A stretch of DNA of 64,000 nt from SLRI01 sp964460465 (lineage in GTDB: Bacteria > Pseudomonadota > Alphaproteobacteria > Geminicoccales > Geminicoccaceae): contig CAYWSB010000004.1 of the NCBI GenBank assembly GCA_964460465.1, positions 15,439-79,438 on the forward strand, written 5' to 3'. Shown piece by piece: positions 16,360 to 24,084 of the stretch (position 1 is the first letter of the stretch; each line of letters starts with the position of its first letter). Both the position numbers and the translations under genes were made by a program. Under the pieces are notes generated by a model that was not told the DNA's origin, made no database searches, and saw nothing but the letters and a program-made list of their open reading frames with translations.

Positions 16360-17257
16360 CTGGCTTCGATGCTTGCATCGACTTTTTTTCGGCCGCCCCG
16401 GGCGACCGTCGGAGCAGGTAGAGGCCGCCCGCGACGGGCAGGTCCGCCTCGGTGCGCAGGGAGGCCGTGTCCACCCGCAGGACGACCAGCCCCGCCTGCC
16501 GGGCGGTGGCCTGCACATAGGCCGGGGCATGGGCGTAGCGGCCGCTGCGCCGCAGCCGGTAGTCGCCGTGGTCGAGCAACTCGGTGGTGAACGCGAGATG
16601 CCCGCCCGGCCGCAGCGCCCCGGCCGCAGCCGCCATGAGCGGTCGCAGATCGCCGAGATAGACCGCGACGTCGGCGCCGATGAGCAGGTCGAAGGCGGCG
16701 TCGTGGCGCCGCAGGAAGGCCACGATCTCGGCCTCCTCGAGCCGGTCGTAAAGGCCGCGGGCGTCGGCCCGGGCCAGCATCCGTGGCGAGAGATCGACGC
16801 CGACCAGCTCCCGGGCGAGGGACCGGCAGAGCGGCGCCATGACCCCGGTGCCGCAGCCGAGATCGACCAGCGTCCCGACCGGCGGCCGCACGGTCGGTGC
16901 ATCGAGCAGGTCGCGCACGCGGTTCGGCGCCGCATAGGCCAGCTCGACCATCAGATGCTCGTCGAAGCGCGCAGCATAGGTGTCGAACAGCGACCGGACA
17001 TAGCGCTCCGGCGCCCGTGGCGGCCGCCGGCCGAGGCGGGCGGCCAGGAGATGCCACTCGCCGTCGACCAGGCGGGCGATCTCGAGGACGCCAACCCCGA
17101 CCAGCCCGACCAGCCAGAGGCCGACCAGATAGAGATGCCCGTTGCCGGGCAGCGGCGGCAGGAGCAGCAGCAGGAGCCCGCTCAGGGCGGCGGCGAGGAG
17201 GAACCAGCCGGTGCGCCCGAGGCCGGCGGTCGCGCGGCGCCCCTCAGCGCCGGTCAT
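16346..17257 (-). CDS. Membrane-anchored SAM-dependent methyltransferase in the T3SS operon
   Basis: This 303-residue protein has two predicted N-terminal membrane helices (about residues 17-37 and 42-62) and then a class I methyltransferase domain (about 85-270). Motif I is LVDLGCGTGVMAPL (about 130-143), an acidic SAM-binding residue follows in LVGVDLSPRML, and a post-I segment is LLIGADVAVYLGDL. Substrate unknown; it could modify a T3SS subunit, lipid or quinone. It overlaps the end of sctU by 14 bases and is the last gene of the sctN-to-sctU operon, so it is very likely co-expressed with the machine. I know of no standard T3SS component of this kind. Confidence 0.8.
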   Translation of the reverse strand: MTGAEGRRATAGLGRTGWFLLAAALSGLLLLLLPPLPGNGHLYLVGLWLVGLVGVGVLEIARLVDGEWHLLAARLGRRPPRAPERYVRSLFDTYAARFDEHLMVELAYAAPNRVRDLLDAPTVRPPVGTLVDLGCGTGVMAPLCRSLARELVGVDLSPRMLARADARGLYDRLEEAEIVAFLRRHDAAFDLLIGADVAVYLGDLRPLMAAAAGALRPGGHLAFTTELLDHGDYRLRRSGRYAHAPAYVQATARQAGLVVLRVDTASLRTEADLPVAGGLYLLRRSPGAAEKKSMQASKPVDNA

Positions 17258-18296
17258 CGCGCGCCTGGAGCTGGCGGACCCAGCGCAGCACCTCGGCCAC
17301 GGGCTCGATCAGGTCGGCCGGGATGTAGCGGTCCACGCCGACGGTCTCGAACAGCTCGCGGGCCAAGGGCACGTTCTCCATCACCGGAATGCCCGCTTCC
17401 CGCGCGATCTCGACCATCCGCCTGGCGACCAGGTTCTCGCCCTTGGCGACCACCATCGGCAGCGGCGTCTCGCCGCTCTCGTAGCGCAGGGCCACGGCGA
17501 TGTGGGTCGGGTTGGTGACGACGACGGAGGCCTTGCGCACCGCCTGGGTCTCGCCGCTCATGACCATCTCCTGGTGCAGCGCCTTGCGCTTGCTCTTGAT
17601 CAAGGGGTCGCCCTCGCTCTCCTTGTACTCGCGCTTGACCTCGTCCTTGCTCATCTTCAGGCCCTTGATGTGCTGGGCCTTCTGGAAGGCGTAGTCGGCG
17701 GCGGCGACGATGATGAAGGCGGCCGAGGTGTAGATCACCGTCTGCTTGAGCAGCTGCGCCAGCACGCTCTCGAGGCAGGCGATGCCGCACGAGGGCGCCG
17801 TGACCAGGGCGCCGATCCCGTTGACGATGACGATGGTCAGCAGGATCGTGAGGAAGACGACCTTGATGATCGACTTCAGGTTCTCGATCAGGTTCTTGAT
17901 GCCGAAGATCTTCTTGACGCCGCTCGCCGGGTTGATCTTGTCGAGCGACGGCTTGATGCCCTCGCCGGCGAACAGCACCCCGGTCATGAACACGTTGGCG
18001 AAGATGCCGACGATGATGGTGAGCGCGATGATCGGCACCAGGATCGCGTTGACCATGGCAAGGCCGATGTCGAAGCTGTACTTGGCCGCCTGGTTGAACG
18101 GCATCTCGTAGAAATTGGGCGGGAAGACCAAGAGCTCCTGCATCCGCTCCATGAACGGACCCCAGGTCGCCCAGAAATAGCCGAACAGTGCGATGGTCAG
18201 CGCCGCGGTCACGACCTCCTGGCTCTTCGCGACATTGCCCTTCTTGCGGGCATCGCGCAGCTTCTTCGGGGTCGGTTGCTCGGTCTTCTCGGCCAT
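17244..18296 (-). CDS. sctU: T3SS export switch protein SctU (YscU/FlhB family)
   Basis: This 350-residue protein has four membrane helices in the first 210 residues and a cytoplasmic domain with the autocleavage motif NPTH (VVTNPTHIAVALRYESGE, about residues 260-277). Cleavage between N and P is needed for the switch from early to later substrates. The N-terminus MAEKTEQPTPKKLRDARKKG is the family hallmark. The gene follows sctT after 96 non-coding bases (18297-18392), in which I see no clear promoter, and overlaps the methyltransferase gene. Confidence 0.98.
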   Translation of the reverse strand: MAEKTEQPTPKKLRDARKKGNVAKSQEVVTAALTIALFGYFWATWGPFMERMQELLVFPPNFYEMPFNQAAKYSFDIGLAMVNAILVPIIALTIIVGIFANVFMTGVLFAGEGIKPSLDKINPASGVKKIFGIKNLIENLKSIIKVVFLTILLTIVIVNGIGALVTAPSCGIACLESVLAQLLKQTVIYTSAAFIIVAAADYAFQKAQHIKGLKMSKDEVKREYKESEGDPLIKSKRKALHQEMVMSGETQAVRKASVVVTNPTHIAVALRYESGETPLPMVVAKGENLVARRMVEIAREAGIPVMENVPLARELFETVGVDRYIPADLIEPVAEVLRWVRQLQARDDRR

Positions 18297-18392
18297 TAAC
18301 CGGCGCTCGCGGTAGCAGCGGAGACTAGCCGCCGGCGCAACCGTAGCAGTTGCCGTGACGTTGGCAATCCCGCTCGCAGCCCGGCTTCCGGC

Positions 18393-19187
18393 CTATTCGA
18401 CGAGACCGCGCAGGGTCGAGAAGAGCGGTCCGATCGCCATGAGCTCATCGCGCATGTAGGCGAAGAGGAACGGCCCGTAGAGCACGAGGATGAAGAGGGC
18501 CACGCCGGACTTCACCGGCATCGCCAGCACGAAGACGTTGAGCTGCGGGGCGAAGCGGCTGACCAGGGCGAGGCCGAGCTCGGAGAGGAACATGGCGATG
18601 ACGACCGGGCCGGCCAGGACCAGGGACAGGTACATGACCTTGTCGATCAGGCCGAGGGTGAAGGGGACGATGTCGGGCGGCAGCCGCGGCAGGAAGGTCA
18701 AGGGCGGCCAGAGCACGTAGGTGTCGTAGACGAGGCCCAGAAAGACCAGGAACGCACCGCTCGCGAAGAAGTACACGGTGAAGGCCTGCAGGAACAGGAT
18801 GCCGAAGGGCGAGCTCTCCGAGCCGGTCAGCGGGTTGACCGAGCTCGCGATCGCCGCCCCGCGATGATTGTCGATGAAGAAGCCGGCGCCCTCGGCCCCC
18901 CAGAAGACGGTCCCGATGGCCAGCCCGATCAGCCCGCCGATCAGCACCTCCTTGGCGATCAGGAAGCCGGATTCGAGCAGCCCGAGGGTCGCGAGATCGA
19001 GCTCGGCCGAGATCGTCGGCTGGACGATCAGCACGAGCCCGGTGGCGATGCCGGTGCGCACCAGGCCGGGAATGGCGTTGCGGGTGAAGGCCGGCAGCAC
19101 CAGCAGGATGGCCATCATCCGCACCGCGGCGAAGACCAGGGCCACGAGCTCGTGCCGGGCGAGCTCGATCAGGACCGCCTGCGACAC
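18393..19187 (-). CDS. sctT: T3SS export apparatus protein SctT (YscT/FliR family)
   Basis: This 264-residue polytopic membrane protein has around six hydrophobic segments and is part of the SctR5-S4-T1 export core. Motifs typical of the FliR/SctT family are visible, such as GLIGLAIGTVFWGAEGAGFFIDNHRG (about 84-109), NPLTGSESSPFGILFLQAF (about 117-135) and the C-terminal FLSELGLALVSRFAPQLNVFVLAMPVKSG. It starts at GTG 19187, 10 bases after the sctS stop. Length is standard. Confidence 0.97.
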   Translation of the reverse strand: MSQAVLIELARHELVALVFAAVRMMAILLVLPAFTRNAIPGLVRTGIATGLVLIVQPTISAELDLATLGLLESGFLIAKEVLIGGLIGLAIGTVFWGAEGAGFFIDNHRGAAIASSVNPLTGSESSPFGILFLQAFTVYFFASGAFLVFLGLVYDTYVLWPPLTFLPRLPPDIVPFTLGLIDKVMYLSLVLAGPVVIAMFLSELGLALVSRFAPQLNVFVLAMPVKSGVALFILVLYGPFLFAYMRDELMAIGPLFSTLRGLVE

Positions 19188-19197
19188 GGCCGCCGGG

Positions 19198-19467
19198 TCA
19201 GCGGGTGAGCACGGGGAACTGGTCGAAGATCTGCAGCGTGTACTGGGTCATCTGCGCCCCCAGCCAGGGTGCCGTCGCGAACATGGTGACCACCACGGCG
19301 ATCAGCTTGACCGCGAAGCCCAGCGTCTGCTCCTGGATCTGGGTCAGCGCCTGCAGGAGGCTCACCAGCACGCCGATCACCGTGGCGACGATGATCGGCG
19401 GCATCGACAGCAGCAGCACCAGCAGCATGGCGGTGCCGGCATGGTGGATGATCATCGCCTCGTTCAT
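19198..19467 (-). CDS. sctS: T3SS export apparatus protein SctS (YscS/FliQ family)
   Basis: This 89-residue protein has two membrane helices (about residues 14-38 and 50-72) and the FliQ/SctS motif VSLLQALTQIQEQTLGFAVKLI. It is part of the export core. ATG 19467 gives the standard length; the longer frame adds unrelated sequence. Unusually it does not follow sctR directly: a chaperone, an effector and an unknown gene lie between sctR (22440) and sctS. Confidence 0.97.
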   Translation of the reverse strand: MNEAMIIHHAGTAMLLVLLLSMPPIIVATVIGVLVSLLQALTQIQEQTLGFAVKLIAVVVTMFATAPWLGAQMTQYTLQIFDQFPVLTR

Positions 19468-19498
19468 CGCCGCTCCCCGGGCCCCGCCATGGCCGCCG

Positions 19499-20092
19499 TC
19501 AGGCCGCCCTGGGCAGATGCCGCAACGCCCGCAAGAGTGGCGCCGGGTCGGCGTGGAGGTCAAGCGTGCCGTCGGGCCGGAAGCGGCCGATCCGGCTCTC
19601 GCCGATATCCGTCTCGACCACGACGAGCCCGTCCGGACCGCTGCCGGCACCCGCCTCGATCAGCGCCGCCACTTGCGCGAAGGCCTGCACGATGCGCTCC
19701 CGCATCACCGGCCAGTCGCTGCCGAGGGCGACGAGCCTGAGCCTGAGGAACACAGCGAGCCCGCCGAGCACCAGGTCGTAGCACACGGTCTGCGAGGCGA
19801 TGCCGTGGCCGGCCTTGCCCATCTGCAGGTAGTCCTGCCGCCGGCCCGAGCCCAGCTCCGCGAGCAGCGTCTCGACGTCGTCGAGCGCCGGCGCATCGAG
19901 GCGGGTGCCGAGCTGACCCTCGCCCAGCACCCGCAGCTCGTCCACGAACCGCGCCGGCAAGGGCGGCAGCGGCAGATCCAGCCCGTCGGCGAAGAAGTCG
20001 ATCGCCTGCAGCACCGTCTCGCGGCCGGGTGCTGTCACCATCGCGTCGCTCTCGACCGGCACGAGGTCGTCGTCGCTCTGCATGGCGGTCAC
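19499..20092 (-). CDS. Unknown protein encoded with the kinase-like effector
   Basis: This 197-residue soluble protein has no family I recognise. It is mostly helical in the middle (TVCYDLVLGGLAVFLRLRLV then MRERIVQAFAQVAALIEAG), with strands near the end (LVVVETDIGESRIGRFRPDGTLDLH). Its start overlaps the stop of the effector gene (ATGA) and it ends 31 bases before sctS. Together with the chaperone and effector it forms a three-gene insert within the export-apparatus operon. It may be a second chaperone, an immunity-like or regulatory partner, or an effector; nothing in the sequence decides this. Confidence 0.7.
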   Translation of the reverse strand: MTAMQSDDDLVPVESDAMVTAPGRETVLQAIDFFADGLDLPLPPLPARFVDELRVLGEGQLGTRLDAPALDDVETLLAELGSGRRQDYLQMGKAGHGIASQTVCYDLVLGGLAVFLRLRLVALGSDWPVMRERIVQAFAQVAALIEAGAGSGPDGLVVVETDIGESRIGRFRPDGTLDLHADPAPLLRALRHLPRAA

Positions 20093-21888
20093 CCGTAGTC
20101 CTTGCGAATCTGCTTGGCGTTCTTGATCTCGCTGGCGAGATTCATGACGTAGGTGCGCGGTGCCCAGACGTCAGAGTCGTCGGTCAGGATCTGGTGCGCG
20201 GTCTGGCCCTTGTCGGTGAAGGTCGCGAAGTCGTCGACAACCCGACCGTCCTTGGCGAGCTGATCGATATGGGCGATGATCTTGTCGAGCCGCGCCTTGA
20301 GCGTGTCGATCTGGCCCTGCGTGCTCACCCCCTGCTGCTGGTCTTTGGGGCCGCCCGGCTTGTCCCAGTCGGCGGCGAGCTTGCGAAACGCCTGCTCGCA
20401 GCTCCGGCTGATCAGCCGCGGCCCGCCCGGCATGCTCATGGTGAGCGGGGCGGAGGGATCGTCGGCGCCACGACCTTCCGCCAGGGCGTAGTCGTTGTCG
20501 ATGCCCTTGACGCTGACCTTGCCGTTCGGATCGGTGTGAATGAGGTAGTTGTTGGGGTTGCGGTCACCGCCGGTCGTGAGCCAGTCGAACCATTCGAGGT
20601 CGCACATTTTCTCCATGAGCTGCGGCTTCTGCGAATCGAGGGTCTCCGCGTGCGTCGTTCGCACGTAGTAGTTCCCCGAGACGCCATCGACGGCGATCGG
20701 CGAGCTCTCCAGCTTCGACTGCAGGTTGGCGACGCCCTGACTGCCGCCGCCGCCCGGAGCCGCCTTCTGCTGATAGGCATCCAACGACCCGCGGAGAGTG
20801 GCATCGAGGCTGAGCCGGTCGCTCCCCGGGTCGTTGGGCGCGTTGCCCGGCGCCTTCTCCATGACGATCCCGAGCTCGCCGTTGTGCATGGCGAACCGTG
20901 TCTTGGGGATGACGTCGAGCCCCATCGATTCGGCCAGCAGCGACACGGCGACGTTGCGATTGGCGAAGCGGGTGTCGTCGGCGCTGATCCCCATGTCATT
21001 GGCCAAGGGGCCCGGGGTGGCGTTGAGCGGCTTGAAGACCATGGTCTCGCCGTTCTGGTAGCGGATCTCGGTCACCACGTTCATCTTGCCGGCCCCGAGC
21101 TGCTTGGGCGCAACGTTCTTGTCGAGATTGCCGTCCGAGTAGGTGGCGAGGTCCTTGAGCGCCTCGAGCGGCAGGCCCTTGGCCGCCAGGTCGGTGAGCT
21201 GCTCCAGGGTCGAGAAGCCGGCGACCTGCGGCAGCTGGCCGCCGCCCGCGACCTTGTCGAGCACCGCCAGCTCGCGGGTCACCTGCGCCTTGAGCGCCTG
21301 CATCGGCGCATCGGCCTTCTTCGCGAGCCGGGCGTCGATGGCGGTGTCGAGCGCCTGCAACTGCGCCTTCAACTGCTGCACCTGCTGGCCCCGCGTGGCG
21401 GGATCACGCGCAGCCGGCTGCTGCAAGGCGGTCGTGTAGCTCTGCACGCCGGCCATGACGCTGCGATAGGTCTCGCTGCGCGGCCAGACCCGCGGCCCGA
21501 CGATGCCGAAGAGCTTGCCGTCCGGCTTGGGCGGGCGGCCCATCTGCTTCTGCAGGTCGGCGGCGCTCATCAGCTCGTGTCCCTTGACCTTGGTCGGCGG
21601 GGTTGGGGCGAGGATGGCGAGCGCCTCGGCGGAGGCCTTCAAGGGCGGCACGGTCGGCTTGGTAACGGTCGCGCCCTGCAGCGTCGAGACGACGGGACTG
21701 AAGGTTGCGTTGAGAAACTTGGCCGCCGGCGTGGACGAGGCCTGCATCTTCGGCGGGGGCAGCTGCGTCGGCGACGGGCTCACCTGATGCCCACCCATGG
21801 GCACGCTCTGCTGGGATGTCGGGGGTGTATCCGGCAGCGGCGGCAACGCGGGCATGCTGGCACCGCTCAGACGCAGGCTGGGATCCAT
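20089..21888 (-). CDS. Putative T3SS effector with an atypical (PI3/4K- or actin-fragmin-type) kinase fold
   Basis: This 599-residue protein has a disordered Pro/Ser/Thr-rich N-terminus (1-100), as expected for export, a helical segment (140-260) and a kinase-like C-terminal domain (about 265-600). Visible elements are a strand with lysine (GETMVFKPLNA, K286), a helix with ANRNVAVSLLAESMG (E320), a hinge-like GIVMEKAPG (about 340-348), a catalytic-loop-like TGGDRNPNNYLIH (D442, N447) and a metal-site-like GIDNDYAL (D464, D466). The order matches PI3/4-kinase, HipA-like or actin-fragmin kinase catalytic regions. A CesT-type chaperone gene lies directly upstream. The substrate is unknown. Confidence 0.72.
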   Translation of the reverse strand: MDPSLRLSGASMPALPPLPDTPPTSQQSVPMGGHQVSPSPTQLPPPKMQASSTPAAKFLNATFSPVVSTLQGATVTKPTVPPLKASAEALAILAPTPPTKVKGHELMSAADLQKQMGRPPKPDGKLFGIVGPRVWPRSETYRSVMAGVQSYTTALQQPAARDPATRGQQVQQLKAQLQALDTAIDARLAKKADAPMQALKAQVTRELAVLDKVAGGGQLPQVAGFSTLEQLTDLAAKGLPLEALKDLATYSDGNLDKNVAPKQLGAGKMNVVTEIRYQNGETMVFKPLNATPGPLANDMGISADDTRFANRNVAVSLLAESMGLDVIPKTRFAMHNGELGIVMEKAPGNAPNDPGSDRLSLDATLRGSLDAYQQKAAPGGGGSQGVANLQSKLESSPIAVDGVSGNYYVRTTHAETLDSQKPQLMEKMCDLEWFDWLTTGGDRNPNNYLIHTDPNGKVSVKGIDNDYALAEGRGADDPSAPLTMSMPGGPRLISRSCEQAFRKLAADWDKPGGPKDQQQGVSTQGQIDTLKARLDKIIAHIDQLAKDGRVVDDFATFTDKGQTAHQILTDDSDVWAPRTYVMNLASEIKNAKQIRKDYG

Positions 21889-21922
21889 GGTGCTGTCTCC
21901 GTTGCGGGTGTCGGGGTTGCCG

Positions 21923-22378
21923 TCAGATGCGGATGCCGGCGGTCATCATGCGGTGCAGGTCGCCGGCGTCGGCGGGAGCGCTCGCCGCAGCACCCGACGC
22001 CAGCGCCGTCTGCCAGTCGCCGGCGGTGGCGATGAACCGTTCGAGCAGCAGCTCGAGCGCGCTCCGGTCGACGTCGCGCAAGGCAAAGCGATGGATCAGC
22101 ACCGGCTGCCCGCTGTCGGGCTCGAGCGCCAGCACCGCCCAGCCCGTGGCGTTGGCCTGCAGCATCGCGGTCAGCAACGCCTCGCGCTCGACCGTCGGCA
22201 GACTGCCGAGCGGCGCGTAGACCACGGCCCGGTCCTCGCCCTCGTCGACGGCGAGATGCACCACCAGCCGGCCGTCGACCGCCAGCGCACAGACGCCGTT
22301 CGCATCGAGGGCCAGGGGGCCGAGCCCCAGCTTGTCGCCGAGCTCGTCGAGAACGCCCTGCAGTGCCGATTCGCCCAT
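21923..22378 (-). CDS. Class I (CesT-type) chaperone for the adjacent kinase-like effector
   Basis: This 151-residue small acidic protein has the helix-strand-helix-strand-helix order of effector chaperones: LQGVLDELGDKLGLGPLALD, VCALAVDGRLVVHLAV, AVVYAPLGSLPTVEREALLTAMLQAN and VLIHRFALRDVDRSALELLLERFIATAGDW. The pattern LALDxNGxC and VYAPLGxLP recurs in the chaperones at 27924 and 36094, so they form one local family. It lies 34 bases upstream of the effector gene and 61 bases after sctR, inside the export operon. Confidence 0.85.
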   Translation of the reverse strand: MGESALQGVLDELGDKLGLGPLALDANGVCALAVDGRLVVHLAVDEGEDRAVVYAPLGSLPTVEREALLTAMLQANATGWAVLALEPDSGQPVLIHRFALRDVDRSALELLLERFIATAGDWQTALASGAAASAPADAGDLHRMMTAGIRI

Positions 22379-22439
22379 TGCACACCCACCCTAATGATTG
22401 CGGTGATTTCGAGAAGCACAGGAAACGGCTGCGCCGCCG

Positions 22440-23090
22440 TCATTGATAGGAAAGGATGAGGCCATGGATCAGCCTCGTCCAGCCGTCGACGACGACGAAA
22501 AGAAACAGCTTGAACGGCAGCGAGATCGTCAAGGGCGAGACCATCATCATGCCCATTGCCAGCAGGATGTTGGAGACGATCAGGTCGATGGCGATGAACG
22601 GCAGGTAGAGCAGGAAGCCGATCTCGAAGGCCTGGGTGAGCTGCGAGACCGTGAAGGCGGGGATCAGGATCATCAGATCCTCGCTGGTCACGTTGCGTCG
22701 CGCCTCCTCGCTCCACAGCCGCTCGGTGGCGTTGAGGAAGAACTCGCGGTCGGTGACGTCGGTGTAGCGCAGCAGGTACTGGCGGAACGGCTCCTTCGCC
22801 CGCTCGGCCGCCTCGACCCATTGCTGCGGCGTGTCGAAGGCGAGGGTCGGGTCGTCGAGGGCCGCCCAGATCTCGCTGATCACCGGCATGCTGATGTAGA
22901 GGGTGAGGATGATGGTCACCCCGTAGAGCACGAGATTGGGCGGGATCTGCTGGATGCCGAGCGCGTTGCGCAGGAGCATGAAGACGATGATGATCTTGGC
23001 GAACGCGGTGACCATCACGACCAGGAACGGAACCAGCGCCAGCCCGCCGAAGAGCAGGACCAGGACGAACGGGTCCGGCATGCTATTCAT
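22440..23090 (-). CDS. sctR: T3SS export apparatus protein SctR (YscR/FliP family)
   Basis: This 216-residue protein has four membrane helices and typical FliP/SctR motifs: LVPFLVVMVTAFAKIIIVFMLLRNALGIQQIPPN (about 18-51), FLLYLPFIAIDLIVSNILLAMGMMMVSP (about 161-188) and the ending FVVVDGWTRLIHGLILSYQ. Five copies form most of the export pore. It overlaps sctQ by 8 bases. The next gene in the transcript is not sctS but an effector chaperone. Confidence 0.98.
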   Translation of the reverse strand: MNSMPDPFVLVLLFGGLALVPFLVVMVTAFAKIIIVFMLLRNALGIQQIPPNLVLYGVTIILTLYISMPVISEIWAALDDPTLAFDTPQQWVEAAERAKEPFRQYLLRYTDVTDREFFLNATERLWSEEARRNVTSEDLMILIPAFTVSQLTQAFEIGFLLYLPFIAIDLIVSNILLAMGMMMVSPLTISLPFKLFLFVVVDGWTRLIHGLILSYQ

Positions 23091-23361
23091 CGGCGAACAG
23101 CCGCGTGATGCGCACCCCCACCCGCTCGTCGATCTGCACGAGCTCGCCCGAGCCGATCTTCTTGCCGCCGACCACGATGTCGACAGGCGAGCGGAGGTCG
23201 CGGCCGAGGTCGAAGGCGTAGCCCTCGCCCAGCGCCCTTAGCTCACCCAGCGGCACGGCCAGCCGGCCCAGCTCGAAGATCAGGGTCACCGGCACCGAAT
23301 CCAGATCGGGCGCCGGCTCCACCTCGACCCGGCCGTCCCCAGACACTGCGTCGTCGCTCAT
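23083..23361 (-). CDS. Internal translation product SctQ-C (92 residues)
   Basis: Within sctQ, ATG 23361 (MSDDAVSGDGRVEVEPAPDL) lies just before the last SpoA domain and is preceded on the minus strand by GGGAGGGCCGAGCGCG. This is a strong Shine-Dalgarno sequence at a workable spacing inside a coding region. Known cases: YscQ, SpaO and relatives make such a C-terminal fragment that binds the full-length protein. The product here is predicted only. Confidence 0.55.
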   Translation of the reverse strand: MSDDAVSGDGRVEVEPAPDLDSVPVTLIFELGRLAVPLGELRALGEGYAFDLGRDLRSPVDIVVGGKKIGSGELVQIDERVGVRITRLFADE

Positions 23362-24084
23362 CGCGCGGCTCGGCCCTCCCAGGATGGTGATCGTCTCGTG
23401 CTCGAGCCGGGCCCGAAAGGCGGTCGCCGGTCCGAGCCGCAGCTGCACCTCGCCGCGGTCGACCGCGGTGCGAGCCAGTAGCACGAAATCGCCGGGCCGC
23501 AAGGCCGCGATCTCGCCCTGGCCGAGCACCGTCGAGCCCACCCGGCAGACCAGGAGCATGGGCAGCGCGTCGGCCGGATGGAGCGCCAGCGGGCTCCGCT
23601 CGAGCACGGCCGCCACCACCTCCAGGCTCTCGGGCGAGAGGTGCAGGCGGGCATGGAACGGCGCGCCGCCACCTGCCGGCTCGAGCGCGAAGGCGAGGGT
23701 CGCGAGGCGCTCGCCCGTGGCCCCGGCGGCGAGCTGGCGAAACCGCACGCGCCGCCCGGCGGTCGCCTCCAGCCGCTCGATCAGCGGTGCGAGGCCCAGC
23801 TCGAGGAGCATGGCCAGGAGCACGGGGTCGAGCTGCGCCGGCTCGAGGCCGTCGAGAACGCCCGCGACCACCCGGTCGCCGAGCGCCAGGTCGAGGGCCA
23901 GCCAGACGAGCCGGCCGTCCAGCTCGAGCTCGAGCCAGAGCGGGTCCTCGATCGCCGGCGGCTCGGCCACCGGCCGCAGCGCCAGCCGCTCGCCGCCGAG
24001 GTCGACCGGCACCGCCTCGCGCCGGCAGAAGATTCGGTTCAGGGCCCGCAGCTCGTCGCGCCGGTGGCGCGGCAGCGGGATCAT
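23083..24084 (-). CDS. sctQ: T3SS cytosolic sorting-platform protein SctQ (YscQ/FliN family)
   Basis: This 333-residue protein has a poorly conserved N-terminal half and two SpoA-type domains, the second at about residues 255-330 (VPVTLIFELGRLAVPLGELRALGEGYAFDLG and VDIVVGGKKIGSGELVQIDERVGVRIT). SctQ forms the pods of the sorting platform with SctK and SctL. It overlaps sctP (ATGA) and sctR. An internal start at 23361 with a strong ribosome site would give the short SctQ-C isoform; see that entry. Confidence 0.95.
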   Translation of the reverse strand: MIPLPRHRRDELRALNRIFCRREAVPVDLGGERLALRPVAEPPAIEDPLWLELELDGRLVWLALDLALGDRVVAGVLDGLEPAQLDPVLLAMLLELGLAPLIERLEATAGRRVRFRQLAAGATGERLATLAFALEPAGGGAPFHARLHLSPESLEVVAAVLERSPLALHPADALPMLLVCRVGSTVLGQGEIAALRPGDFVLLARTAVDRGEVQLRLGPATAFRARLEHETITILGGPSRAMSDDAVSGDGRVEVEPAPDLDSVPVTLIFELGRLAVPLGELRALGEGYAFDLGRDLRSPVDIVVGGKKIGSGELVQIDERVGVRITRLFADE

